Source of the DNA: Hoplostethus atlanticus
Lineage: Eukaryota > Chordata > Actinopteri > Trachichthyiformes > Trachichthyidae
Assembly (NCBI GenBank): GCA_034670405.1
Contig: JAXDDX010000015.1
Coordinates: forward strand, 6,106,001 to 6,170,000
DNA: 64,000 nt
Direction: 5' to 3'
The number at the start of each line of letters is the position of its first letter. Position 1 is the first letter of the stretch. The notes below the pieces were generated by a model, which was not told the DNA's origin, did not search any database, and saw only the letters and a program-made list of their open reading frames with translations. This document shows positions 24,566-62,626 of this stretch, piece after piece. A program made the translations under genes and the position numbers.

Positions 24566-27500
24566 AACGTATTTATTTGTACATGTTTTTTATTTGGGAT
24601 ATCTCCATTAAGATTTGAGATTTAGATATAAATGTTATGAGGTTATTCCGCTATGATACATATAATAACTCAGAAGCTATATCTCAGCAAGAGATCCTAA
24701 CTTTTGTGCCTTAGGGAAAAGCTATAAGAGAAGAGATTTATTTGTCAAAATGGAGTATTTGTGAGCCTCTCGCATGTGTCTCACTATATCTTCTTGCGCA
24801 CACAAACACACACACAGCATCCTTGATATATTATGAATGACCAGGCTTGCGACATAGGACATGACTATTTGGGTATGTAGGAGTAGCTGAGCATGATTGA
24901 GGAAGCACTGTCTCGATCTTGAGGAAATGCTGACTCAATCTGCTTAGACCATAAAACCACAACGGTCCAAATAAGAAGCCGGCTCCCAAGCTAAACAAAT
25001 AATTTGTGTTGTATACAGCTCTACCTAAGAGTCACCCAGACTCAGGATGTATCTTTCAGAAACCATTAATGATTACTGTGCTCCTTGAGTCAGTGAGTCC
25101 AACAGTCAGATTTGGCACCTGCATGGTAAAAAAAATATTCCCATTTGACATGTGACAACGTGACAAATATTGTGCACGATACATTAGCGCCAGTGGTTCT
25201 CAATCCAGTCCTCAAGGACCCCCTGTCCTGGAGGTTTTAGCTCCAGCTCTACTCAGACACACCTGAACCAATTAGAGGCTTCACGAGTAGCTAATGTAGC
25301 TAGCTAGTGTAAGATTGTGGCTAACACTAGCTTGCTATCTTGTGCAATAAAACATTACTGTTGGCTAATTAAACTCAAATACACAAGCCTTTAAAATGAA
25401 TAATAACCGGCAAGCGTAATTGTTAGCTGGATAACTAACGTTGGGTCAGGTAACTTCACTGTAGACGCTGGTAGTGGGAACCTCACTCAGTCAATCAGTT
25501 GTATGTAAACAAATGAAACCATTTTTGTATAGTTTTGATGTGTAGTGTACATGCTGTGGCTGTGATTCTCCTCGCTAGCCAGGGGGGTTCCGGTGCTTCC
25601 ACTGAATATAAGAGCAAGTCTAGACAAATCCCAACATACTACACCACATTACTGTTTGGATCTCTTACGTGAGGGTTGTTTTGTGAAGGTATTCAATGCT
25701 GGGTGATTGATCATTGTCCTCCGTTGATACTGTTCCAACGAATGTCATTTTGCTGTAAACACATCAGCCTCCGCACAAATATGACACACAAACACACACG
25801 TATACAAATACACATGCACATGCACATGCACAGCATGTAGGAGAAATGGGTATCTTGCACTTTAGACAGATGCATAGTAAAATGTTGATTACGATACAGT
25901 GTGCTCAAATACACTCTCACTGATTCCATATCTGGCACATTTGTGTGGGGGAAAGCACCCAGTAGTCACTCTTTTCTGTGACCAATGTGTAGAAATTCCC
26001 TTTACCCCTGAGTCTTCTGGCATGTTGATAACTACTCCCTGTCTACAAGACTGCAAGAACATTGTAGCAAGAGCTAGGATTTAGATATTTGAATCTATAC
26101 ACAACATTGTGAGGCTTCATGTTGATTTTGTTGACAGAATGAAGAAATGACAAATGATTAGAATGTGTTTCATATCCAAATCCTCTGAAAGGGATTTCTG
26201 TCAGTCAGAGCAATAATATTACGGTATGCAACATATACATGCTGAAAACTGAATGCGACAGGTGGGAGAACGGACTATGGATTCAAATTATCACCCGGCT
26301 ATTGCCAAACACCTTCATGTATGGTGGTGTGATGTTACAGGCTTCATTACCAGATCCACTCATGAGACGCCTAGGCAGACTCCTATGAGTCAATGTTTGT
26401 TGTGTGTAATAGGCTGCTGATGAGGGCCATTAGCAGGTTCACCTCTCCATTGACTAAGTATAAGTCAGACTATTTAACTGGCGATTGTGGTTTAGATGTA
26501 CAAGCTTTGGTCATGTATTGGTCCTGGTTCAGTCACCATCTCTGAGACAGCTTTATATTGGCAGACAGCCTGCCAAGTGGGAACTGACTCATGTTGGGAA
26601 TGCTCAAGTCACACCTTTGAGTGTCATGAGTAAGAGGGCACTGCTGCTGACGTGACTGCTGAAGCTGAAGCGCCTTGCATACAGTCTTTAAGATCGGCAG
26701 CGTCGGTGTTTCAGTCTCTGTTGTGACCTTGCAGACTGGTTGTGTGCTACTAGTAGAAAAATAAGACTGAAGGCCTGAATTTCCTTGGTTTCTATGAGTT
26801 CATCCAGTCTGTAGTTTCCAATGTGTACAGCAGGTTTGTTATCACTGGAGAGGTTTAAGGGGCAATGGGGGGTTCAGTGCACCTCATACATAGTTATAGC
26901 CAACTGCTGCAATGGTGTAGCTCTGTATGTTGAGTGTACTATAAAAAGCTGTACCACATTATGAGCAAACTGATGCAAAAGGTTAATTTCTTCGTGATTC
27001 TTGTGAAAATGAAAGGAAACCTAGTGCTATACCTGCTAAAATTCTCAACGAGGCATTTACTCTCATGGTTAGATTATCTACTTCGCTTTGTACCTTTGTA
27101 CCTGCTTATCCTCGGTGCTCTAAATGTTCCAGCGAAGCACAGGAGATTGAAATCTTTTATTATCATCCGATGGGGCTGTCAGCATAAAGCCTCCATTTTT
27201 CATTACAGTTGTGAAACTCTGTCTATACATCCTAATCAGTGTCTCCAGCAGACAGCTCTGTTTCATCTTCTAACATTGGAGGGACATTTGTGGCCCCTGG
27301 CTCCTGGTATGTGTTTCTACAACATGTAACATGTAACACCTTTTGATTTAAAAGAACAAGGAAGAGAAGACAGCGCTGTAAAGACACCAGTGGACATGAA
27401 GTCTTTGCTACCATACCAAACAGCCTTCGTCTTAGTGTGTACAGTCATTTGAGACGTGATGAAATGCTCTCCTCTCAGAGTATCACACGCTGCATGAAAT

Positions 27501-28109
27501 ATTGTTTTCCCATTTAAGCAATTAAGTGTATCATTGAACCAGATATAGCCTTTACAAATAATGATCTTCAGCCCAAAAGCATTAACTATATACATAAATC
27601 CCTCTGCACGCTCCCATCCACATCAGTCCCCAAGTACTTATTTTGTTTGTTATCTTTACCCAAACATTGCTTCATGTGGCAGGCAAGGTAATGAAAGAAT
27701 GGCAAGGTGGCGAAATAAATCAGCCATTTGCCTGCATCCAGATAGAGAGATATGAGTGCTTTATGTCTGCAGGCCATGACCCAATCTGATGACTAGTTTG
27801 AAATCCTTCAATTAGCCACCATCATAACATGCCATCACAATGTTCCGTCGCACTTTGGATATGCAAATCCACCACTGATAACCACTTTGCTCACAGGCAT
27901 AACCGTAAACTAAATATTTGCAGTACCCGTAGCGGGTCTGGTATTCTTTGATGAGGACCCTGCTGTGCCACTGTGCTTGTCGGGACAGGAGCGCACACAC
28001 ATAATTAACGGTGTGATCCAGGTGGCCCCCGCTGCGACTCTTGCACTGTGTGTCTCCAGCTGCACAAGATCGACACTCGATGACTTGCGGGGACTCTAAC
28101 CTGCCAAAC
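24566..28109. other. Intergenic spacer upstream of the MMP cluster
   Basis: Holds one hAT-like end (25191) and short microsatellites, with no recognised gene. The longest frame (26934-27329, 131 codons) has no domain or coding look. No TATA box is evident in the 300 bases before the first MMP start codon. Confidence 0.5.
25191..25290 (+). mobile_element. hAT-type transposon end fragment
   Basis: Begins CAGTGGTTCTCAATCCAGTC and continues CCTCAAGGACCCCCTG and CACACCTGAACCAATTAGA. This is the familiar terminus of fish hAT elements and their MITEs. No matching inverted end was found to the right, so it is a fragment. Confidence 0.6.
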
Positions 28110-40490
<12,381 letters not shown>

Positions 40491-42357
40491 ACCAGTGTTC
40501 TTCAAGTCTAGCGCTGCCCTCAGGATGATGATTGTGTGTGTGTGTATGTGTGTGTGTGTGTGTGCGTGTGCGTGTGCGTGTGCGTGTGCGTGTGCGTGTG
40601 CGTGTGTTATATCCAGGAATAACTACAGGTTGCTTTCTTACTAAAGAGAAGTGGTTAAAAGTATTACATTAGTACGTCATAAAGTGTTGTAATAATGGCA
40701 TTTTACCTTACATTAAAGTGCCAGTTTTTTCTCTGTTGTGTCTGACTTTGATTTGATGCTTAAAATGTTTTTAACTGTGGTTTAAAGGAGTGCACAATTC
40801 ATAAATTCCATCTCAAAAGTAAAAGCACTTGACAGAAAATACAAAATGTATTTTATGGTTTTGTTTTTGCACCAGTGAGAAGTTCCCTGGGTCACATTCC
40901 TTTTCAACGCAAAAATGCTAATGATGACAGCTAATATTTTTCACGAGTTCAATACATAAATCTTAGAAAGCAATTTGGTGCTACTTTTTATCACAACATC
41001 CTACTGTTGTTGATCAACTTACCGGAGACAATACATTGAGCAATGAGGACAACCCAGTTCTGTTTATTGACTCATACAGTATTAGAACATAGTAACCAAA
41101 ATGTAGTTTTCCACTGGCACTGGCCTACAAACTGCTTATACGGTATTATACATATATATGGATAGAATATAACAACCTTTAATGGACACAAGAAAATATG
41201 CATGTAACCACTCTTCTATCAAGTGGAAAATAACTTTATATAAAGCTTATAGAGCTTAATGTTTGTATAAAATAAATAGAGCTGTTGTTTTTATACAATG
41301 TTTTTAATGTTTATATAAAATAAACTGAGTTTTTGGTGATGGTTTTGGTGATGGTTGGTTGGCGTTGCAATGTGGTTCATGAGTGAAGTGACACAATGTG
41401 ATGAGTTGTGAAGAGTGATCTGTGGCGTGTACAGAGTAACTGTATGAACTCTGTCATGGAAAAGATGAGCTTTAGTTTGGTATGGAAGGTAAGTAGGGTT
41501 TTTGTTTGTAATGACATGAGACAACATGTCTGTGTTTGCTCATAGAGCAGATCACTGTCTTACCAGAAGCGACGGCAGCCTGAGGATTGCTTGTGATTGA
41601 AAGGTCATAACTTTTAATTTATAGCACACTGGCTTGGAAAAATCTGGGTAGCGGACATAAAGAATAACACTCCCAACACCCTAAAACCACTTTTAAAAAG
41701 TTGCCAAACCAATTAAAATGAAATGAAAAATGTTCCCTTGAGCAAGGCATGTTCATTGCTCAGAGGTGTTACAGTAGGACTGTATTTGTACTGGACCGCT
41801 TACGTCAGTGTATGAAGCAATCAAAGACTATGAAGCACAACACAGAAGTAATCCTTATTATAAACACTGCCATTACCACCTGTATGATTTTAAGTTATTA
41901 GTTAATGTTAAATAGTTGTTGCCTAGATGACACCAACTGATATATTAATATTTAAGGTGAAACCTCATATCTAGTATGTGTTCAATTCAGTTGTTTCAAA
42001 ATAAGACAACAATAGCAATAGAATACAATATAGAACAATCACATATCATATATTATTATATTATAGCAACGATTGTGTTTAAAAAGAAAAGTGAAAGAAA
42101 GATACATTTATTTGCAATAAAGCACAGTTCTGAAAATGTTGGAAATAAATGTATCACTTTTTACCATACAGAAAAACATTTTTTAAACTAAATCGGCAAT
42201 TGGTACTTCTTCATGGGATTACTGTATCAATCATGATTCATTCAATGTCCAAAAGCTGTCTAAAATCTGTGACATGTAAATATCACACTAACGTCACTCT
42301 AATCTCTACTCTACAGTACTTTGTTATGGAAAACATTTTCATCGGCTGAGCAATCAC
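40491..42357. other. Spacer between the mmp20-like gene and mmp13
   Basis: Holds a TG/TGCG microsatellite (40529-40607) and the likely 3' UTR of the upstream gene, with a candidate AATAAA at 41271-41276. It is AT-rich and no further gene is seen. Confidence 0.55.
40529..40607. repeat. TG / GTGTGC compound microsatellite
   Basis: A run of TG units passes into about seven units of GTGTGC, an alternating purine-pyrimidine tract able to adopt Z-DNA. Confidence 0.85.
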
Positions 42358-42450
42358 AACTTCCTCTGTCATCCATAAATGGAATATTTCCTGAGTCAGT
42401 GACTCAAGGAGGTAGTTGCTCAACACGCCCGGTGCTCAGTGTATATAAGC
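42358..42450 (+). promoter_or_regulatory. mmp13 promoter: ETS/PEA3-like site, paired AP-1 sites and TATA box
   Basis: TATATAA at 42442-42448 lies 46 bases before the start codon. Upstream is TGAGTCAGTGACTCA (42392-42406), two AP-1 (TRE) sites in opposite orientation with one base between them. A further 26 bases upstream is ACTTCCTCT, the reverse of the ETS/PEA3 core AGAGGAAGT (about 42359-42367). A PEA3 plus AP-1 plus TATA layout is the classic inducible collagenase promoter, so induction by Fos/Jun and ETS factors is a reasonable inference. Confidence 0.75.
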
Positions 42451-42493
42451 TCTACCTCCAGCACAGAAACACATTTGCATTCAACGAGGAAGC

Positions 42494-45645
<3,152 letters not shown>

Positions 45646-45946
45646 ACCATCTGACCACAGAAGTTGCTTACAAAGCCACTGTGAATGACAATGAATGTAT
45701 CAGAGAGTCAAGACGTAGCTATTGTTTTAACAAATCTAGTCAGATATTTTCACGTATTTATGTAAGCATATATATATATATTTTTATATGTTATTCTTTT
45801 GCACATTATTGCATTTCATAATGTTCGTGTGTTGTTGTTGTTTTGCATGTGAAGATCTACAGTAAATGTACGATTTGTCATTACTGAACCATATAATCAA
45901 ATAAGGTTTACTCAGCAAAAGCTTGGCATTGTTTTTGATATTGAAG

Positions 45947-45952
45947 AATAAA
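45947..45952 (+). terminator. Polyadenylation signal of mmp13
   Basis: AATAAA about 300 bases after the stop codon, in an AT-rich 3' UTR. Confidence 0.65.
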
Positions 45953-46261
45953 GTTACTATTACTACTAATCTAAGGTATTGGACATTAAACTCTATCCTC
46001 CAATTCAATACACTGAATACAACATTTTTTCATATTTTCAAAAAAGCACAGATTTGAAAACATGCAGTACTTTGCCTCTATGTAAGATATCAGCTGATCA
46101 GTAGTTTATCAATGGTTTCCATTCCATAGTAAAAATCCTCTCACTGCCCTTGGATCTGGCACTCATTCTGTCCTTAGGCTTTTCCATAATCCAATTAAAA
46201 AGAATGCACTCCCTAGCCATAACAAGTCATTTGTGAAGAAGCATGAGATGAAGCATGGGAT

Positions 46262-46309
<48 letters not shown>

Positions 46310-48163
46310 CTTGGCAAAATGATTCCCGCCTTTACTTTATGCACAATTCTTTCCATTAAAAGGATATCGCATGTCTCTTTATTACATGAATGAACACACC
46401 AGTGCACATCACCATTATTTTTTCACTCAGTGCTCCCTCTTGTGGCTACATTGCTTACTACGCCCACTGAGATATCATCTTCCAGTACCACTTCACTTAA
46501 ATACAGGACACTATAAGACACTCAGTGCCAACATCTAAAACATTTTTTTTCAAGAAACACCAGAGAATTTCCTTTTTCCATAGCACTTGTTGTAAAAAAA
46601 AAGGGTTAAAAAATGTTTTTTTACAACAAGACAAAAAGTAAAACATAATAATTCACACACATAACTACATAATACACACAAACCCCTTTTCCTCCATCCC
46701 ACTGTCCTCCACTTATGCAACACATCAGACTATACGGCCATGAGGAAGGTCTGACTGGGATAACCTCTTCACACATAACACTGTCACATAAACTAAAACA
46801 TTTCTGTATAAAATGTCTGGGAGGAAGCCTCAGTGATCTGCAAGTTCAGCACTGGGGGCCAAATGGGAAAATGAGGCTTACTGGTAGAATCTCATTTTGT
46901 GGTCTTGTAAATAGACTTCATAGATACTATTGAATATGAAACTAGCTGTTTTTTGTTTCTTTTAATGTATCAGAAGTCTGATGATAGATCAGACATAAGG
47001 GAGGAAGAACGACAAAGAAGAGGAGGCCAGTCAGGTTCTAATCTCCAGGTGAATTCCTCCTCCCTCCCTCAATTTCCAAAAAAGCTCAGTTGAGCAAGTG
47101 ACTTACTCCCCTATTTCTCCACTGGAGCTGATCATTGGTAAACAAGACTATGGTTGCCTCCGGTTGTGAATGTAACCCTCCCTCCACCCCACACCTACTG
47201 ATCCCAGTTGCTGTAAATAAGATATATGTGTTCTTAGTCAACACACTTGGATAAATGAGGGTAAAAGAAAAGGCCACAGTTTATTGGTCTTCTGTCCAGA
47301 CAGGACAGAAAATGGTCTAATGAATAGGCTTAGTGTCTAATATTCCCACTTCTGTTTCTATAACGCAATTGAAGGGACTGGTGTAGTCTATGACACTGAC
47401 CACAGCATCAGGTATTTCATAATGTCAGAAAAGATATGTAATTTATCAGCCATCCTTTTTTTATTAGGATTTTTTTTTCCTAAAAGGAGCAGCACAGCCA
47501 AGTGTCCAGTTGAATTCAGACTGAGGTTTTCTGAACAGCTCTTAAACTGCTGGATGGTGATGGCATCTATTATGTGTGCCTGTTGCCTTACAGTGCAGAA
47601 CATGAACACAGTGAAAAAACAGCCATTTAGTAATTTAGAAATACTGCAAGCTCACAGCAGGCCTGTGTGTTTTATTCATTGCACATTAATCAGAAGCTGA
47701 ATATATTTAACAAATTCTAAAATCAACTGTAAAGTGGCTCCAACAGGAAGTATGATCTCTCCTCCTAGCGTAGTTTGAGTGAAGAAAACCTACAGTGGGC
47801 GGCTGGTCTCTGAACTAACTGCCTCCCCAGAAAAAGAAAAGCTTTAAGGTTGAAGTTGCAGTAGTCAATATGAGATGAAATAAAGTCACAAACAACATTC
47901 TCCAAGTCAAAGGATAGAGAGGAACTGATTTTTGAAATACTTCTCGACCGACAGAAACAAGACTGAGCAACTCTTTGGCAGTCCTTGATCCTCGAGAGAT
48001 TCATTTGAAATGGAGCTGCTCTGTCTAAAGATACCAGGCCCTCTCTCTCATCACTGCAGTTATTATCTATCTCCTGTTGTCCTGGGCCTGTTCAGACATT
48101 TGCAGGAATGTTTAATTGCCCAATCGTGCATTCTGCCGTGGTGTTTACCTCCCAATCCCAGGT
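45953..48163. other. Spacer between mmp13 and the third MMP gene
   Basis: Contains a CA microsatellite (46263-46316), T-rich stretches and no recognised coding sequence. Confidence 0.6.
46263..46316. repeat. CA microsatellite
   Basis: About 26 uninterrupted CA units. Confidence 0.9.
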
Positions 48164-48170
48164 TATATAA
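48164..48170 (+). promoter_or_regulatory. TATA box of the third MMP gene
   Basis: TATATAA lies 59 bases before the start codon. Unlike the mmp13 promoter, no consensus AP-1 site was seen in the preceding 250 bases. Confidence 0.65.
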
Positions 48171-48228
48171 AGTATCTAGGAGGAAATGCTCAGACCTTCT
48201 TCTCTGCGGTAGCAACCGAGTTGCAAAC

Positions 48229-51944
<3,716 letters not shown>

Positions 51945-52638
51945 AGAAAGAAACACCCTCATATTTACACATACCTATGAGCATGCAATCAGCGCTACAG
52001 TCTACTCCACTATCTTATCCTGAATCGCTTATGATAGCTTTTCTGCAGAAATGTGTATGAAAATGCATTTAGTTGAAGTAGAATTATATTAAGAATTAGA
52101 AGAACGATGCAATGTATGTAGCCAAAATGTGTGCATTTGTTTTGGGATGGGCTCCAAGCAAGCAAGCAGTGTAAGAAAAGTTTAAATGTTTCTTTACAGT
52201 GGCTTAATTTGTAAATGAAGATGTCCTGGAATACAGAGAGATGGGAAACCTGGCAATTTGGGTGTGACAGTGTGTTTGTGTGTTTGAACCCTTTAACCTG
52301 GGAAGCTGAAGGGCCTCACGCATTCACACACTCATACTTAGGAACTGCCTGATTCAATTTTATTTTGTTGTTCTTCTGTTGTTTTAATTTGTTTTGTTGT
52401 TTTTATTTTGTTATGTTGATGAAGGAGAGAGTGTGTCTTGTTCACTGCCTTCATTCATATTTCCCCTGCCTTTCTTTGTAATCATGACTGCTGAAGTCAA
52501 AATTGGGTTTTTACAATGTTTTATTACAATAAAAGTTATCAAACGTTACAGTTTATGTTTCATAAAAAAAAACGAATTTGTCTGTCCTTGTTCATTTACT
52601 GAATTAAACTACAATAACCACAATGCATAGCTACTTGG
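51945..52638. other. 3' UTR of the third MMP gene and short spacer to acat1
   Basis: Mostly 3' UTR, with AATAAA at 52528-52533. Only about 220 bases then separate it from the acat1 start codon. The 78-codon frame at 52394-52630 lies across this region and has no domain. Confidence 0.6.
52528..52533 (+). terminator. Polyadenylation signal of the third MMP gene
   Basis: AATAAA about 580 bases after the stop codon. Confidence 0.6.
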
Positions 52639-52754
52639 TGACGTCGACGTAACACACCTCTCACTGTGATTGGCTGATGCGCTTAGCCCTCCGCCTGCAT
52701 GGCTGAAGGTGAAGTGGTCCAACTGTGTGAGTCACTGTGTTTCAGTTCAACACC
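52639..52754 (+). promoter_or_regulatory. acat1 proximal promoter: CRE-like pair, inverted CCAAT box
   Basis: TGACGTCGACGTAA (52639-52652) holds two overlapping CRE/ATF half-site cores. ATTGG at 52669-52673 is an inverted CCAAT box (NF-Y), in the order and spacing common in TATA-less housekeeping promoters. A TGAGTCA (52728-52734) lies in the probable 5' UTR. Confidence 0.5.
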
Positions 52755-58751
<5,997 letters not shown>

Positions 58752-58992
58752 GAAACCCTACAGAAAGCTGCTCCCTCCCTGTTACGCTGGTTGCTTAACT
58801 GTGTGTGAACCACCTGTGTGATGTAACCGGTTAAGATGCCCATAGACACCGTTTTACCGTGAAGAATTTCATCTGTTACCACCCTCTGTACATGAACTGA
58901 CGTTTGAACTCCAGTGATAAAGACACTCCTTTGTTTGATGCATTTCTGCTGGGAAAAAATGATTAATATTTAACTGTGAATTGAAAAGGCTG

Positions 58993-58998
58993 AATAAA
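58993..58998 (+). terminator. Polyadenylation signal of acat1
   Basis: AATAAA about 240 bases after the stop codon, followed by a T-rich stretch. Confidence 0.7.
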
Positions 58999-59894
58999 TA
59001 GTTTCTATGAATCAGTATTATTAGTCTTTTTTTGCTTGCCTGTGTCCTAATAGTTGATAAAGGCTTGACCTAGATTGATTAAAGATTAGCCGTTCCCAAC
59101 AAAGTTTATTTCTTAGTTTTACATATAGTTTAATCCTAATCCCAAATAAATGAAATTGAAAAAATGAAAATTATTATAAGTAATTTTCATCTTGGCCACT
59201 GGATGGTGCAATTTCCCCTGTGTGTACAAAGGTAACGGCACCCAGCTTTAACGGTGTTTCAGTGCTCAATATGTTATTTAAGTTTTACTGTATTCGTATG
59301 ACCTTCGCAAGTCAGAGGGGCTAATATCTTGACAGGCTAATGGATTGAAGATGTTTGTAGGTGCTATCATAGCTTCATGTTATGGTGAAGATAAGATAAG
59401 TTCTAGTTGGACTGTTACACCTTTAGTGAAGAATGTTTCTAAGAGCTGTACCACGAGGATGAAAGTACAATAGATCTATATATAATTCTGTTTATTGATA
59501 TATTTATTTTTTTCTATTACTCTTTGACTTCCATAGCTTCCCATCAGGGCAGTCAGTCAGATTCCAACAGAACCATAAGCTTTATATAAGAGAGCTACTT
59601 CTATTTTATTTTTTAATATACCACTTCTATGCTACTTTCTTGATATACTACCTCAAAAGGAGACCTATTCCCTAAAGCTCTACTTTTTACATTTTTATAA
59701 ACTACTTTTTAAAAAAATGAATCAATACATTTCATGTTTACAGGAACAACACACCAAGTCAAACTACTTGTAAGTGCAAAAGCCAATAAAACTGATTCTG
59801 AAAGAGATTGGCCCATCATCGGTCAGAACATATCTTTTGTGTTTCTACTAATACAATGACAGGTCCAAAGATCAGTTAATATTTATAGTGTTTT
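58999..59894. other. Intergenic spacer after acat1
   Basis: AT-rich with no coding sequence recognised. It runs into the repeat block that fills the right end of the window. Confidence 0.55.
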
Positions 59895-59934
59895 CTGTGG
59901 AGCGAATATGATGCCAATACAATTTACAAATGTT
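59895..59934 (+). repeat. Orphan end of the palindromic element
   Basis: Forty bases (CTGTGGAGCGAATATGATGC...) match the left terminus of the palindrome at 60337-60376 with about four differences. It abuts the first readable L1 sequence. It is a remnant of a second copy, or one side of a copy that the L1 entered. Confidence 0.55.
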
Positions 59935-60334
59935 CCCCAGTACACCACTCATATAGTAGAATAGATTACTTCTTTATTGATAGAACCCTATTTCCCTTTG
60001 TCACAAAAGCTGAATATTCAACTATAATTGAATCGGATCACGCCCCTGTGTTACTTGATCTCTCATTTCCTCTTAACAATTTGGAACTGATAATGCTTTT
60101 TGTGAATTGATAACCAAAAAAAAAGATAACTTTATAGAATCCAATAAAAAAGAGAATTCCCTATCACTGCTTTGGGAAACACTGAAAGCTGTAATCAGAG
60201 GTGAGATTATATCATATTCAGCTAAAATGAATAAGATGCGAAGACTTAAACAAGACCAGCTCATTGAATCAATAAATGCAGTTGATGCTCAGTACTCTAG
60301 TTCCCCCTCCCCTGGACTCTATAAAAGGAAGCTT

Positions 60335-61818
60335 GACTGTGGAGTGAATATGATGCCAATATAACTTACAAATGTTTTTAGAGAGTCACAAATGTAAAAA
60401 ATAAATGTGTGCACAGCAAAAAAATATTTGTGCACAGCAAAAAATATTTGTGCACATCTCACAAGTACAAATCCTGTCTTGTGAGTCTTGAATATGGATT
60501 TGTCAATATGCACGCATGTGTGGATCTCAAGTTGTGGAGACACAAAACTTCCAATGGTTTTGGCAGTACATTTCCATGTACCATGAGGAAAAAATCCACA
60601 CGTGTATGCACCAATCAAAATTAAGTTGCCTCCAGAGCTCATAACCAATAAGTGAGCAGCAACGTTATGCACGACCACTGGAGCATAAATGAAGGCCTAC
60701 AGCGCAACTGGACATTCGTTCAAGTATGGCGGACTGACTGATAACAGATAATATGGTTTAAGGTTTACAAGCTTGGAATTTACAGTGTAAACTCTTAGAT
60801 ACCCACACTATGTTTTGTGAAAATCTTGTGACCGTAGGACCACTACAAGACAAATTGAAAGGTGCATGCATTATTCGGCAGGGCTTGTGTTGTACCTGCT
60901 GGGATACCCACACTATGTGCTGTGAAAATCTTGTGACCGTAGGATGACTACAAGACAAATGCATGCCCCCCCGATCTATGCATTGCCTACAGGCACAAGA
61001 TTTTCACAGCACATAGTGTAGGTGTCTAAGAGTTTACACTGTAAATTCCAAGCTTGTAAACCTTAACTGGCCTTAGATCGGGGGGGGCATGCATTTCCCG
61101 GCAGGTACAACACAAGCCCTGCCGAATAATGCATGCACCTTTCAATTTGTCTTGTAGTCATCCTACAGTCACAACATTTTCACAGCACATAGTGTGGGTA
61201 TCCCGGCAGGTACAACACAAGCCCTGCCGAATAATGCATGCACCTTTCAATTTGTCTTGTAGTGGTCCTATGGTCACAAGATTTTCACAAAACATAGTGT
61301 GGGTATCTAAGAGTTTACACTGTAAATTCCAAGCTTGTAAACCTTAAACCATATTATCTGTTATCAGTCAGTCCGCCATACTTGAACGAATGTCCAGTTG
61401 CGCTGTAGACCTTCACTTATGCTCCAGTGGTCGTGCATAACGTTGCTGCTCACTGATTGGTTATGAGCTCTGGAGGCAACTTCATTTTGATTGGTGCATA
61501 CACATGTGGATTTTTTCCTCATGGTACATGGAAATATAGTGCCAAAAAGTTTTGTGTCTCCACAACTTGAGATCCACACATGCGTGCATATTGACAAATC
61601 CATATTCAAGACTCACAAGACAGGATTTGTACATGTGAGATGTGCACAAATATTTTTTGCTGTGCACAAATCTTTTTTGCTGTGCACACATTTATTTTTT
61701 ATATTTGTGACTCGGAAAAAACACGCGTAAGTTATGATTGCTGTGCACAAAACTTCATTCACATTTGTGACTCTCTAAAAACATTTGTAAGTTATATTGG
61801 CATCATATTCACTCCATA
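60335..61818. mobile_element. 1.5-kb palindromic (fold-back) DNA element inside the L1
   Basis: The sequence from 60340 (GGAGTGAATATGATGCCAAT) inward is matched in reverse by the sequence ending at 61815. The two arms, about 640 and 750 bp, pair nearly all the way to a centre near 61020. The L1 reading resumes cleanly on the other side, with CTT on both flanks (60332-60334 and 61819-61821), a possible 3-bp target duplication. The arms contain a tandem duplication of about 105 bp and repeated TTTGTGCACAGC motifs. No transposase is recognisable, so I cannot assign a superfamily. Confidence 0.75.
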
Positions 61819-62626
61819 CTTAACCTCCAAACTCAATACAATTTGTTATCAATTGAAAAGACAGAACGACTCCTGATAAAATCACGTGGATATGGTCTAT
61901 GAGCATGGCAAGAAAGCTGGCCGTCTTTTAGCACACCAACTTAAATGCCGATCAGTTGCTCAACAAATCCCACAAATAAGGAAACCAAGTGATGAATTAA
62001 CTATTGACCCAGGAGAAATTAATGAAACATTTACCTCATTTTACTCAAACCTATATACGTCAGAAATAACAAATGACAGTACTGATATGGAACATTTCTT
62101 CAACAATCTCCAGGCTCCTTCTATAAATATCAATGCATAGGGCTGAGACTGAACTCCCATTACAACATACAGAAATCATTAATGCGATAATGGCAATGCA
62201 AAGTGGTAAGGTGCCTGGCCCAGATAGCTGCCCAATAGAATTCTTTAAAACATTTTCTAACTAAAGTATCTATCATTTTGCTTGATATGTTTAATGATTC
62301 TCTGTCCCGTTGGTTGCTGCCACAAACACTGACTCAACCATCAATTATCCTCCTGCTTAATGCCAGGTAAAGATAACACAAAATGTGGTTCATATTGACC
62401 CATTTCCCTCTTAAACAGTGATGTGAAGATCTTAGCCAAAGCTCTTGCCCTACGCCTAGAAACCACAATGCATGATGTGATCTCTGTCGACCAAACTGGT
62501 TTCATCTCGGGACGGCATTCATTTACAAATAGCCCTCGGCTTTTAAATATCATTCACTCTCCTGCGTCCAGTGGGATACCAGAGGTGGTCTTCTCACTGG
62601 ACGCAGAGAAAGCTTTTGACAGGGTT

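Noticed and set aside
26934-27329. 131-codon frame beginning MYYKKLYHIMSK
   Set aside because: AT-rich chance frame with no domain, and no clear promoter or splice sites.
60758-61347. Mirror-image frames (HAPFNLSCS..PTVTRFSQ) on both strands
   Set aside because: They are the same repeat read from the two arms of the palindrome. A tandem duplication, not selection, explains the internal repetition.
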